Shown: in pieces, positions 16,931 through 25,655 of the stretch | How positions within the stretch are numbered: position 1 is the stretch's first letter | How the letters are laid out: each line of letters starts with the position of its first letter | NCBI GenBank assembly: GCA_026706075.1 | Contig: JAPOZM010000088.1 | Span: forward strand, 93,724-157,723 | Length of the DNA: 64,000 bases | Origin: Gemmatimonadaceae bacterium | GTDB lineage: Bacteria; Latescibacterota; UBA2968; UBA8231 | Direction: 5' to 3' | Position numbers and translations under genes: made by a program | The notes under the pieces: generated by a model | Database searches by the model: none | What the model saw: the letters and a program-made list of their open reading frames with translations, nothing else | Told to the model about the DNA's origin: nothing

Positions 16931-17671
16931 TCACTCCAGGAGATCCTCGGCCACGTCGGCCACGAGGGTGCCGGCATCCTCTCCCTCGCAGATCCTCTGC
17001 ACGGTGCCGGTCTCGGTGACGTCGAAGAGGTGCAGGGGAAGGCCGTTGTCCCTCGCCAGGATGACGGCGGTCTGGTCGATGACCCGCAGGTCGCGGCTCA
17101 GGATCGTGTTGTAGTGCATGCGCCGGTACATCCGCGCCTGGGGATCGATCTTCGGATCGGCGGTGAACACCCCCCGGGCGTCGTTCTTGGCGTAGAGGAT
17201 GGCGTTGGAGCGCGTCTCCAGGGCGCGCTGCACGGCCGGGTAGTCCGTGGTCAGGTACGGCTGGCCCAGCCCCCCTGCGAAGATGACCACGTATCCCTTC
17301 TTCAGATGCTGGATCGCCCGCAGACGGATGTAAGGTTCGGCCACCATGTTTATCTCGATCGCCGTCATGACGCGCACCTCGACGTCGCCCCCGGACTTGG
17401 ACGACAGCACGCCGCGCAGCATCAGGCTGTTCACCACGGTGCCCATCATGCCGATGTTGTCGGCCTCGGCCCGTTCGATGCCCCATTGGGAGGAGAGGTC
17501 GCCGCGGAAGATGTTGCCGCCGCCGATGACGACCGAGACCTGCACCCCGCCAGCATGAAGGCGAAGCACCTCGTTGGCGATGTGATCGAGAGCGGCGTGA
17601 TCGAAGCCGTACTCCTTTCCGCCGGAGACCGCCTCGCCGCTGAGCTTGAGGGTTACGCGTCGGTAGCGCAT
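16931..17671 (-). CDS. pyrH: UMP kinase
   Basis: A 246-residue bacterial UMP kinase of the amino-acid-kinase fold, converting UMP to UDP. It shows LKLSGEA (phosphate loop), VVIGGGNIFRG, DNIGMMGTVVNSL, and the C-terminal nucleotide segment KNDARGVFTADPK. I take the ATG at 17671, preceded by AAGGA, which places it 11 bp after the purB stop; an upstream GTG would add 18 unrelated residues overlapping purB. The order purB-pyrH-hisI groups nucleotide and PRPP-linked steps. Confidence 0.95.
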   Translation of the reverse strand: MRYRRVTLKLSGEAVSGGKEYGFDHAALDHIANEVLRLHAGGVQVSVVIGGGNIFRGDLSSQWGIERAEADNIGMMGTVVNSLMLRGVLSSKSGGDVEVRVMTAIEINMVAEPYIRLRAIQHLKKGYVVIFAGGLGQPYLTTDYPAVQRALETRSNAILYAKNDARGVFTADPKIDPQARMYRRMHYNTILSRDLRVIDQTAVILARDNGLPLHLFDVTETGTVQRICEGEDAGTLVADVAEDLLE

Positions 17672-17682
17672 GGTGTCCTTGC

Positions 17683-19173
17683 TCAAAGGAGGCGACCCTT
17701 CTCGATCTCGGCCGCCGCGGGCCACCTGGCCACGACATCGTCGACGCGGCGGGAGAACCGGTCGACCTGCTCGACCGCGAGGCCGACGAAGTCGGCGCCG
17801 CGGGACAGCAGATCCTCGATCTCGGCGGTGCTCAGCGGCACCCGGTCGTCGCCGCCCAGACGCTGGACGAGGTCGTTCTCGGTGGCGCCCTGCTCCCGCA
17901 GGGCCAGGGCAGCCGCAACGGCGTGCTCCCGGATCGCCTCGTGGACCTCCTCTCGGCCCCCGCCTCGGCGGAGGGACTCCATCAGCAGGGTGGTGGTGGC
18001 GAGGAAGGGCAGGTAGCGCTCGAGCTCACGGGCCAGCGCGACTTCGTAGACCCCCATGTCGTCGACGACGTGGAGGGCCGTCTCCAGCAGGCCGTCGAAG
18101 GCAAGGCAGCTGTCGGGCAGGGCGACGCGCCGCACCACCGAGCAGGAGACGTCGCCCTCGAACCACTGGTCTCCCACGAGCCCTCCGAGCATGTGGACGT
18201 AGCCGCCGAGGACGACCTGCAGGCCGTTGATCCGCTCGGCGCTGCGCGTGTTCATCTTGTGAGGCATGGCCGATGAGCCCACCTGGCCGCGGGCGAAGCC
18301 CTCGGTGGCGGCCTCGGCCCCGGCCATGAGGCGCAGGGTGCGGGCCAGGTTGGCGATGCCGCCCCCCATCTGGTAGAGGCAGCTGACGACCTCGAAGTCG
18401 AGGCCCCGGGGGTAGACTTGGCCCACGGCGTCGAGCCGCGCTGCGAACCCGAGGTGGACCCGGACCCGGTCCTGCAGCTCTTCCACTCTATCCGCCTCGC
18501 CGCCGAACAAGGTGAGCTGGTCGAGGGCGGTGCCGACGGCGCCCTGGAGACCCCGCAGGGGGTACGACGCGGCGAGGGACTCGAGCCGCCGGAAGGCGAT
18601 CAGCATCTCCTCGCCGTAAGCGGCGAGCCGCTTGCCCATGGTCGTCGGCTGGGCCGCGGCGTGGTGAGTGCGGGCCACCACGGGCAGATCGCGCCACTCC
18701 AGGGCGCGGCCCCGAAGCCGGTCGAGGAGGTGGGCGTACTTCGCCGCCAGCAGGCCGATGCTGGTCAGGACCTGGAACTGCTCGACATTGTCGGTCAGGT
18801 CCCGGCTCGTCATGCCCTTGTGGATCTGCTCGTGGCCGGCGAGGGCGCAGAACTCCTCGATGCGAGCCTTGACGTCGTGGCGGGTGCGGAGCTCGCGGCG
18901 TCGGATCGAGGCGAGATCGACCCGGTCTGCGACGGCCTCGCAGGCCTCGACGGCCCCTGCCGGCACCTCGATCCCGAGGTCGGCCTGAGCCTTCAGGACA
19001 GCGATCCAGAGACGCCGCTCGAGCCGTACCTTCCCCTCATCCGACCACACCGACCGGACCGCGGGGCTGGCGTAGCGGCTGGCGAGGACGTTCGGGTTCG
19101 AGTCCCGGGTCGGGTCAGTCAAAGTCTCGTGATCTGCAGTCGAGGAAGGGGCCGAGCACCGGAGCGAAATCAT
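17683..19173 (-). CDS. purB: Adenylosuccinate lyase
   Basis: A 496-residue fumarase/aspartase-superfamily lyase acting twice in purine synthesis (SAICAR and adenylosuccinate cleavage). The signature GSSAMPHKMN holds the mobile catalytic Ser loop; the His motif RTHHAAAQPTT and the segment KGMTSRDLTDNVEQ are diagnostic of the eukaryote-like/long PurB type. The ATG at 19173 has GAGGGG 7 bases upstream; a TTG 15 bp earlier overlaps that ribosome-binding site and is rejected. About 30 residues at the N-terminus precede the conserved region. Confidence 0.93.
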   Translation of the reverse strand: MISLRCSAPSSTADHETLTDPTRDSNPNVLASRYASPAVRSVWSDEGKVRLERRLWIAVLKAQADLGIEVPAGAVEACEAVADRVDLASIRRRELRTRHDVKARIEEFCALAGHEQIHKGMTSRDLTDNVEQFQVLTSIGLLAAKYAHLLDRLRGRALEWRDLPVVARTHHAAAQPTTMGKRLAAYGEEMLIAFRRLESLAASYPLRGLQGAVGTALDQLTLFGGEADRVEELQDRVRVHLGFAARLDAVGQVYPRGLDFEVVSCLYQMGGGIANLARTLRLMAGAEAATEGFARGQVGSSAMPHKMNTRSAERINGLQVVLGGYVHMLGGLVGDQWFEGDVSCSVVRRVALPDSCLAFDGLLETALHVVDDMGVYEVALARELERYLPFLATTTLLMESLRRGGGREEVHEAIREHAVAAALALREQGATENDLVQRLGGDDRVPLSTAEIEDLLSRGADFVGLAVEQVDRFSRRVDDVVARWPAAAEIEKGRLL

Positions 19174-19224
19174 AACGATTCCCCTCAATAATCGCTACCG
19201 GGCCCCTCTCAGCCCGGGCCGTGG

Positions 19225-20631
19225 CTACATCGGTCCCGCCCAGCGCCAGTAGAGCACGTTCAGCGGCGCCAGCAGGAGCAGGGACAGGGAGGAGACCAGG
19301 AACATGGCCGCCGCCAGCTGCCTCGGAGTCAGGGCGCCATACGCGAGGACGACCATGAACGGCGCCGACTGGTAGGGGAGAAAGGCAACCGTCGTCGCCA
19401 TGGCCACGCTCAGGGCGCTGGCCAGCGGGTCGAGGCCGGCGGCCGCCCCCGCCTCGAGGAGGCTCGGAGTGGCCACGGCGCCCACGGCGGCGATATCCAT
19501 CAGGAAGTCGAGAGGCACGGCCGCCGCGGTCAGCATCAGGTGCGGATCGAGCCATCCTTCACCCGCCTTCCCGAGGTGGACCGCTGCCCCGGCGAGGGCG
19601 CCCTGGCTGAAGCCCGTCCCGTCGAGGACGGCGCCGATCCCGAAGAGGGCCGCCAGGTAGAAGAAGAAGGGGTAGTCCACCTGACGCAGGCGCTCCGGCG
19701 CGAGGGCGCCCACGCCGGGGGTGACGGCCAGCAGGACGACGGCGAGGCCGACGAGGACCGGCGGGAAACCGTGGACCACGTCGCTGGCCCACAGGCCGAC
19801 GCCGAGGAGCATCAGGAATGCCGTGCGGCGCTGACCCGCCCCGGCACCGGGGTGCGGGACCGGGCGTCGCTCGCCGAAGGGCCGCAGCCGGCGTCCCCAG
19901 ATCACCCAGATCACCGCCGCGCACAGGAGCGTGCGCAGGGCGCCCATGACGGGGAACATCCACAGCAGCCACTCGCCCCAGTAGACGACCCGTCCGGTGA
20001 CCGCCTCGAGCTGGCCTGCCACGACCAGGTTCGGCACGGTGCCGGTGAGAATGCCAGCGCCGCCGTAGTAGGTACCGAACAGTATCGACAGGATCACCAC
20101 GGGAGGCAGGGCGGGATCCTCGCCGTCCGGATCGAGGGCGTGGATCAGGGCGGTCCCCACTGGCATCAGCAGCAGCACGCGTACCACGCCGGAGGGGACC
20201 AGGAAGGCCGCCAACAGACCCAGGCCGTGGAGACCCAGGACCAGGCGCGCCCGGCCTCCGGCGAGCAGGGGAAGGGCGGCCCGGGCCAGGCGACCCCCCA
20301 GGCCGCTCTCGGAGACCATCAGACTGAGGACCATCCCGGAGAACACCAGCCAGATGGTGGAACCGGCGAAGGGCGCGAAGGTCCGGCCGAAGTCGACCAG
20401 TCCGCTCACCGGCAGCAGTACCAGAACGACGAGGGAGGTCCAGGAGATGGGGACGGGCTGGGCAGTCCACAGGAGCAGCGCGAAGAGGCTGATCCCGAGG
20501 GCCTGCTGCTGCTCTGCCGGCAGCCACGGCAGGGGCGCGAGGAAGCCCGCCGCCAGGAGGACCGCGGCGGCGGCGCCGACCCGGCGGGCGGTCGGTGTCT
20601 GCGGCGCGCCCGCCGCCGGGGTGGCTCCCAT
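19225..20631 (-). CDS. SLC13/DASS-family anion permease
   Basis: A 468-residue polytopic protein resembling the divalent-anion:sodium symporters (SLC13/DASS; CitT and SdcS type). Hydrophobic segments run throughout. SGMVLSLMVSESGLGGRLAR and the C-terminal FLPYQSAPFMVVLAYG resemble the two hairpin/unwound helix regions of the family. Substrates in the family are sulfate or C4/C6 carboxylates; which applies is unclear. It starts 4 bp after the TRAP large permease, so it is the last gene of that operon: two carboxylate-type importers of different mechanism expressed together. Confidence 0.85.
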   Translation of the reverse strand: MGATPAAGAPQTPTARRVGAAAAVLLAAGFLAPLPWLPAEQQQALGISLFALLLWTAQPVPISWTSLVVLVLLPVSGLVDFGRTFAPFAGSTIWLVFSGMVLSLMVSESGLGGRLARAALPLLAGGRARLVLGLHGLGLLAAFLVPSGVVRVLLLMPVGTALIHALDPDGEDPALPPVVILSILFGTYYGGAGILTGTVPNLVVAGQLEAVTGRVVYWGEWLLWMFPVMGALRTLLCAAVIWVIWGRRLRPFGERRPVPHPGAGAGQRRTAFLMLLGVGLWASDVVHGFPPVLVGLAVVLLAVTPGVGALAPERLRQVDYPFFFYLAALFGIGAVLDGTGFSQGALAGAAVHLGKAGEGWLDPHLMLTAAAVPLDFLMDIAAVGAVATPSLLEAGAAAGLDPLASALSVAMATTVAFLPYQSAPFMVVLAYGALTPRQLAAAMFLVSSLSLLLLAPLNVLYWRWAGPM

Positions 20632-20635
20632 GGGG

Positions 20636-21931
20636 TCAGTCCAGGGCGAACAGACTGAGGGCCGGGACGTAGGTAATGACCAGCAGGCAGGCCAGCAGGA
20701 TCAGGAGGAAGGGGAGGGAGGCCCGGTAGAGCTGGAGGATGGGCCGCTCCAGACGGGCGCTGGCGATGAAAAGGTTCAGCCCCACCGGCGGGGTCGAGTA
20801 GCCGATCTCCAGGTTGGCGAGGAAGATGATCCCGAGGTGCACGGGATGGATGTCGTAGGCCGCCGCCACCGGCAGGATCAGGGGGACGACGACGACGAGG
20901 GCGGAGAACATGTCGATCATGCAGCCCACGGCGAGGAGGAACAGGTTCAACAGAACGAGGAAGAGCAACCGGCTCTCGATCCCCCCCTGGAGCGTCGCCA
21001 GCAGACGGGTGGGGATCTCGGCGTCGATCAGGAAGGAGGTGTAGGCCATGGACGAGGCCAGGATCAGGTAGATCCCTCCCACGAGGACCATGGTTTCGCG
21101 GATGATGCCCGGAAGCTGGGAGAGCCGGATCTCCCTGCGCAGGACCATCTCCACCACCAGCACGTACATGGCGCTCAAGGCGGCGGCCTCGCTGACGGCG
21201 ATGAACCCCGAGTAGATGCCGGTGATCACGGCGACGGGCAGGAGAAGCTCCCAGACCGCCTCTACGCAGGCGGACACAACCCTTTCGCCGGACCTCTCCG
21301 GGGGATCCCCCGGGGTCCCGGCCGGGGGCTCCGGGAAGGAGGTGCGGTTGACGCGGCGCCCGACGAAGAAGCCATACCCGGCCAGAGCCAGGACCAGGAG
21401 CATGCCCGGGGCGATGCCGGCGACGAACAACTCGTCGATCGGCGTCTCCGAGACGATCCCGTAGAGGATCAGGGGGATGCTCGGAGGAAAGAGCAGGCCC
21501 AGGCTCCCGGAGGTGGTGAGCAACCCGAGGGAGAAGGACTCGGGGTAGCGGGCCTGTTGCAGGGCGGGGAAGAGCAGCCCGCCCACGGCGACGATGGTCA
21601 TTCCCGAGGCGCCGGTGAAGGCGGTGAGGAGGGCGCACACCGACAGGGCCATGATCGCCAGCCCCCCGGGCAACCACCACAGAAGCGCCTCCGACAGCCG
21701 GACGAGGCGGCGGGCGGCTCCGCTCTCGGCGAGCAGGAACCCGCTGAAGGCGAAGAGGGGGATCGCCGTCAGAGCCGGCTCGTCGGCCAGCCGGTACATC
21801 TCGATGAACAGCACGGTGAGGTCGACGCCGTCGGAGGCGAACACCACGAGAGCGAGGACGGCGATGATCACGAAGAGGGGCGTCCCGACCGTGGCCAGCA
21901 GGAGTCCCGTCAGTGTGGTGAGAAGGGACAC
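20636..21931 (-). CDS. dctM: TRAP transporter large permease (DctM-type)
   Basis: A 431-residue, 12-or-more-helix membrane subunit of a tripartite ATP-independent periplasmic transporter, starting at GTG. Typical blocks are PLFAFSGFLLAESGAARRL, TAFTGASGMTIVAVGGLLFPAL, LGLLFPPSIPLILYG and GYSTPPVGLNLFIAS. It carries the sodium-coupled substrate path, working with the small permease encoded one base upstream and the periplasmic receptor. Part of the tatT-dctP-dctQ-dctM-SLC13 operon. Confidence 0.93.
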   Translation of the reverse strand: MSLLTTLTGLLLATVGTPLFVIIAVLALVVFASDGVDLTVLFIEMYRLADEPALTAIPLFAFSGFLLAESGAARRLVRLSEALLWWLPGGLAIMALSVCALLTAFTGASGMTIVAVGGLLFPALQQARYPESFSLGLLTTSGSLGLLFPPSIPLILYGIVSETPIDELFVAGIAPGMLLVLALAGYGFFVGRRVNRTSFPEPPAGTPGDPPERSGERVVSACVEAVWELLLPVAVITGIYSGFIAVSEAAALSAMYVLVVEMVLRREIRLSQLPGIIRETMVLVGGIYLILASSMAYTSFLIDAEIPTRLLATLQGGIESRLLFLVLLNLFLLAVGCMIDMFSALVVVVPLILPVAAAYDIHPVHLGIIFLANLEIGYSTPPVGLNLFIASARLERPILQLYRASLPFLLILLACLLVITYVPALSLFALD

Positions 21932-21932
21932 G

Positions 21933-22415
21933 TCAGACCCCGCTCCGCAGCCGGCGCCAGCCGTTGATCAGGAAGCGAAGGGCCATCCCGGCGAAGACGG
22001 CGGGGAAGACGAGCTGGGCGACCCAGGCCGGCACGCCGGGGAAGGCCTCGGCCCCGTAGGCGCGTTCATCGAGGACGAATCGGAGGGCGATAGGGGCCAG
22101 GATCCCGCAGAGGGCGGCAGCCACCAGGTCACCGCAGGCCGCCACCCGGGGCCGCCAGCGCGGGGGCACCAGACGCAGGACCGCGTCGATGCGGATGTGC
22201 CGGTCCTGTCGGGTGGCGACCAGGGCCCCCAGGAAGCTCGACCATAGAACGAGATGGCGCAGCAGCGGGTCTGCCCAGAACCAGGTGATCTGGAACAGGT
22301 TGCGCATGAGGATCTGGGCGAAAGCGAGACACAGAAGACAGCCCACGAGGGCGACGAGAGCGACCTCCTCGGGGCGCCGGTAGAGGGGGGAGCGAGTTGG
22401 CTCGGCCGCCTTCAT
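21933..22415 (-). CDS. dctQ: TRAP transporter small permease (DctQ-type)
   Basis: A 160-residue, four-helix protein. The block LMRNLFQITWFWADPLLRHLV and the following LGALVATRQDRHIRIDAV are the family hallmark (N/W-x-E/D-x-x-x-R plus the H-I-x-x-D motif). The ATG at 22415 overlaps the stop of the receptor gene as ATGA, indicating coupled translation. Confidence 0.92.
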   Translation of the reverse strand: MKAAEPTRSPLYRRPEEVALVALVGCLLCLAFAQILMRNLFQITWFWADPLLRHLVLWSSFLGALVATRQDRHIRIDAVLRLVPPRWRPRVAACGDLVAAALCGILAPIALRFVLDERAYGAEAFPGVPAWVAQLVFPAVFAGMALRFLINGWRRLRSGV

Positions 22416-23461
22416 CCTCCGTCCCGGCGCCCGCGGAAGTCGCCCAGATGCCGCAGGATCCGCTCGTACACCGGGGCCGAAAAGGCGCGTCCGACGAGCT
22501 CGGGGCGCGACTCCTCCACCAGGGACCGGAAGGAAGCGACATCCGCCTCCGTCGGGACGACAGGCTGAAGCCCCTCGGCCCGCATGATCCGCAGGGCCTC
22601 CTCGTTGTCGCCGCGGCCTCTCAGATTGTGCTCGCCGATCCGGGCGGCGGCGACTCGGGTGAGGAGCTCCTGGTGTTCGGCGGATAGACCATCGTAGTAC
22701 TTCCGGTGGACCACGAAGGCGCCCAGGGTGTAGTTGATCGGCAACTCGGTGTAGTAACCGACCCTGGTGAACCACTGCAGAATGATCGCCGCCGCCGGCG
22801 AGGCATAGACCACGTCCACCAGGTTGGTCTGCAAGCCGAGGAGAACGTCCGGAATCGCCAGGGGAACCGAGGTGACCCCCGCCTTCTCGAAGAGGACCTC
22901 GGTGATCGGCTCTCCCTGCAGCCTCCAGATCTTGAGACCGTGGAGGTCGCCCGTTCCGCGCACCGGATCCTTCGACAGCAAGTGGACGAAGCCGATGTCG
23001 GCCCACCCGAGGAGCACGAATCCCTGATCGAGGAAGAGAGCCTTGAACTCCTGCTCCGTCTGTGCGAGCACGTAGTCGATCTCGTCGTATCCGCCGAAGA
23101 GGAAGGGCATCTCCAGGGCCAGCACCTCCCGGCACACGCGGCTGACGCCGGTGCCTCCGAGGGCGGCCCCCTGAAGCTGGCCGATCCGAATCTTGCGCAG
23201 CATCACATCCTCGTCGCCCTGCACTCCCCCCGGGTAGATCCGCAGCTTGAGGGCATCGTCGGTGGCGGCCCTCAGGTCCGCGTCCATCTCCCGCAGCGCC
23301 CGGGCCCAGCCGCTGCCCTCGGGCGCGAGGGTGGAGATCTTCAGGACCGTGCCCGCCGACGCCGGGTCGGGGGTCCAGATGGCCAGTGCCATTCCGGCGC
23401 CCAGAACGGTCAGAAGCTCTCGCAGAGGCGGAATCCGTGCGGCCGTCTCAGAAGTGTTCAT
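22412..23461 (-). CDS. TRAP transporter periplasmic substrate-binding protein (DctP/TatP-type)
   Basis: A 349-residue receptor. Translation from the ATG at 23461 gives a signal-like N-terminus (LLTVLGAGMALAIWTPDPASA) followed by KISTLAPEGSGWARALREM, the typical first strand of DctP proteins. The conserved substrate-contact region is seen in LHGLKIWRLQGEPITEVLF, with the ligand-binding Arg. Overlap of 14 bp with the upstream tatT gene, and the TatT partner itself, suggest a TatP-like receptor that docks on the TPR protein. The substrate is probably a carboxylate or other hydrophobic acid, unproven. Confidence 0.9.
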   Translation of the reverse strand: MNTSETAARIPPLRELLTVLGAGMALAIWTPDPASAGTVLKISTLAPEGSGWARALREMDADLRAATDDALKLRIYPGGVQGDEDVMLRKIRIGQLQGAALGGTGVSRVCREVLALEMPFLFGGYDEIDYVLAQTEQEFKALFLDQGFVLLGWADIGFVHLLSKDPVRGTGDLHGLKIWRLQGEPITEVLFEKAGVTSVPLAIPDVLLGLQTNLVDVVYASPAAAIILQWFTRVGYYTELPINYTLGAFVVHRKYYDGLSAEHQELLTRVAAARIGEHNLRGRGDNEEALRIMRAEGLQPVVPTEADVASFRSLVEESRPELVGRAFSAPVYERILRHLGDFRGRRDGG

Positions 23462-24320
23462 CGATCTCATCCAGAAGGAGTCGGGCCTGCCGCTGGGCAG
23501 CGGCGTTCTGCAGGGTGAGCTCCGGCACCGCATCTACGGGGCGCTCGAGCACCTCGCGCAGCAACTCTTCGTAGAGCTGGCGGTCGAAGATCTGGCGTGC
23601 GTAGTAACGGGCCTTCTGAACCAGCACGGACAGGTCCTTCCCCCCGCTGAGGTCGATGGCCCGGTCGAAGTGCCGGAGCGAGCGGTCAGGATCCCCGCCG
23701 AGCATCCGGGGCAAAGCCCCGTAGTAGACGCCGAGGAAGACGTGGGGACCTCCACCCTGGAAGCCTTCGTCGTGCTCGAGGACCCATTCCATCATGTAGA
23801 TGACGCGCGGAAGCTGGGCGAGTGCCGGCATCGACTGCAGATTGGTGCTCACCCACCCGCCCCAGGCACTCGCCGTCCAGAAAACCCATGGCAGGTCGTC
23901 CTCCTTGAGGTGCCGCTCCACCTGGGCGAACTCGCCGAAGGAAGCCTCCCGGAGTCCTTTCAGCGCCGGTCTGCGCGCGACGAGACCATCCCATCCGTAG
24001 TCCCTGGCGCGGCGGTACAGGCGTCGCGCCCGAGACGCGTCCTCATGCTCGATCAGAACGGCATAGGCGGTGTATCCCTCGGCCGCCGCCAGCAGAAGGT
24101 CGTCGTCCTGCGGGTCGGACTCGAGGAGACCTTCGAGGAGCACCAGAAAGGTGGGTACCGCCTGCGCCACCAGTTCGATGTCGTCATGGCGGGCCGAGGC
24201 CGAGGCCACGTCTTCCGTCAGGTTGCCGATGGCGGCGGACCGAAGGTATCCGCACGAGGAGGCGATGCCCCAGATGCAGAGGAAGAGGGCGCGGAGCGAG
24301 AGTCGCGCCGCCAAGCGCAT
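23448..24320 (-). CDS. TatT-family TPR lipoprotein of a TRAP (TPAT) transporter
   Basis: A 290-residue protein with a lipoprotein signal (ALFLCIWGIASSCG, probable lipidated Cys near residue 22) and tandem helical repeats. The sequence AAEGYTAYAVLIEHED, ARRLYRRARDYG and FLGVYYGALPRMLGG matches the TatT family first described from Treponema pallidum, where it forms a trimer with a ligand pore bound to three TatP receptors. Its place directly before dctP, with a 14-bp overlap, supports this. It would be anchored in the periplasm-facing membrane and pass hydrophobic ligand to the receptor. The ATG at 24320 gives a good signal peptide. Confidence 0.85.
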   Translation of the reverse strand: MRLAARLSLRALFLCIWGIASSCGYLRSAAIGNLTEDVASASARHDDIELVAQAVPTFLVLLEGLLESDPQDDDLLLAAAEGYTAYAVLIEHEDASRARRLYRRARDYGWDGLVARRPALKGLREASFGEFAQVERHLKEDDLPWVFWTASAWGGWVSTNLQSMPALAQLPRVIYMMEWVLEHDEGFQGGGPHVFLGVYYGALPRMLGGDPDRSLRHFDRAIDLSGGKDLSVLVQKARYYARQIFDRQLYEELLREVLERPVDAVPELTLQNAAAQRQARLLLDEIDEHF

Positions 24321-24403
24321 GATCCGATCTCTGCGGAGCGGGGAGCGGGAGGAAGGGGGGAGGGGCCCGCGGAGACTCGGCCCTCCATGCCTGGTGAGGA
24401 CAA

Positions 24404-24433
24404 GTAATATCACTCGTGCCGAATGATCGTCAA
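24404..24433 (-). promoter_or_regulatory. Candidate sigma70 promoter of the TatT-TRAP operon
   Basis: On the minus strand TTGACG, 18 bases, TATTAC precede tatT by about 85 bases. The -35 overlaps the stop of the upstream aminopeptidase, so the TRAP operon can be expressed separately from it. Confidence 0.5.
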
Positions 24434-25515
24434 GGAGCCGGCGCCTCTGCCTGAGCCGGTTGGCGGCGCTGCTGCACACAGCTCCACGGATCATCCGTGT
24501 GGGCGCACGCGGCCAGGGCGGCCACCGCCGCCGGCAGCTCCCCCCGGAAGCGCGCGAGGACCGCCTCGAAGTCCGCTGACCGACTGTGATAGCGCCGGTA
24601 CGACAGCAGGAGCGCGTTGTTCGGCTCCCAGTCGAGGAATCCATCGTATCCCCTGCCGAAGTCGGCTCGGGCCTTGCGGAAGTCTCTCCGGGCCTGCCGA
24701 AAGATCACCCGGCGCTCCCGGAGGACCTCGTCCTTGCCGGAACCGCTGGTGTACAGGCTGTCCAGGCGCGACGCCACGCCTCGCACGAACCCGGTGAACC
24801 GGTCCGCGTGCCGCCGCCTCAGCAGCGCTCGCCGGACCTGGGCGGAGGTCGATCCGTGCCGGTCCGCGAGATATTGCAGGGCGCCGGCACGCCCGACGAA
24901 GGTGGCTGCGCTCTCGTTGTAGTCGGCGTGGCCCTCGGCGTAGATGTCGGAGTGGGTCAACTCGTGGAGGATCAGCTCCGCCAGGCGGTCCTCGGAATAC
25001 CCCGCCATGGTGCTCAGCACCGGATCCTCGAGATAGCCGAGTGTGCTGTAGGCCGATACGGGCCGCAGGATGGCGTCAAACCCCTCGGCGCGCAGCCGGT
25101 CTCGTTCGGCGCTGGCGAGGCCGCCGTCGAAGTAACCCTTGTACGGCAACTCGCCCAAAATCGGAAACCACCACAGGAACGGCTCGAACCGGTGGGCCGG
25201 AGAGGCGGAGACGTTCCAGGCCACGGGGCCGCCCCCCGTGTCAAAGTAGCGGGTGTACCCCCTGGAAGCGGTCAGTCCGACGCGCTCGCGGCCGAAGCGG
25301 AGCACCTCCTCGACGCGTTCGAGGACCTCCCGGACCTCGACGGGAGTCGAAGGCTCGGCCAAGAGCTCGTCCACCGCCTGGCCATGCAGCAGAATCCGCC
25401 CCTGGCCGTGGGCGAGATGCAGGTAGTACTCGAGCTCGCCGCAGGCCGCCAACAGCGGCAGCAAGGCCATGAGGCCGATCCTTGAGCAAACGGAGAGGGT
25501 AGAATGGGGACGCAA
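24430..25515 (-). CDS. Predicted zinc aminopeptidase lipoprotein (PF10023 type)
   Basis: About 361 residues of the predicted-aminopeptidase family found in many Gram-negatives. Family landmarks are RGYTRYFDTGGGPVAWNVSASP, the KGYFD segment, AYSTLGYLEDPVLSTM and the metallopeptidase site HELTHSDIYAEG with E in NESAATFVG (H-E-x-x-H plus a downstream Glu, gluzincin-like). The start is ambiguous. TTG at 25515 gives a full lipoprotein signal ending LLAACGELE. The ATG at 25470 has a better AAGGA site but leaves only 9 residues before the Cys. A GTG at 25656 overlapping the upstream stop would bury the signal. Envelope-located peptidase; its natural substrate is unknown. Confidence 0.8.
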   Translation of the reverse strand: MRPHSTLSVCSRIGLMALLPLLAACGELEYYLHLAHGQGRILLHGQAVDELLAEPSTPVEVREVLERVEEVLRFGRERVGLTASRGYTRYFDTGGGPVAWNVSASPAHRFEPFLWWFPILGELPYKGYFDGGLASAERDRLRAEGFDAILRPVSAYSTLGYLEDPVLSTMAGYSEDRLAELILHELTHSDIYAEGHADYNESAATFVGRAGALQYLADRHGSTSAQVRRALLRRRHADRFTGFVRGVASRLDSLYTSGSGKDEVLRERRVIFRQARRDFRKARADFGRGYDGFLDWEPNNALLLSYRRYHSRSADFEAVLARFRGELPAAVAALAACAHTDDPWSCVQQRRQPAQAEAPAP

Positions 25516-25655
25516 CCCGAGGCTCGGCTTTGTCGATCGGCCCGGCCCGGCGGGGAAGCGGTGCGCCCTCGCCGGGCCGTGCGTCGGCGCGAGGGAAGGG
25601 GAGGTGGCCTCCTTGCGTGGATCGCCTCCGCGCAAGGCTGTGCCGCCCGACAACA

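Noticed and set aside
17672..17725. Upstream GTG start for pyrH adding 18 residues
   Set aside because: It would overlap purB by 43 bp and has no ribosome-binding site; the ATG at 17671 has AAGGA and the canonical PyrH N-terminus.
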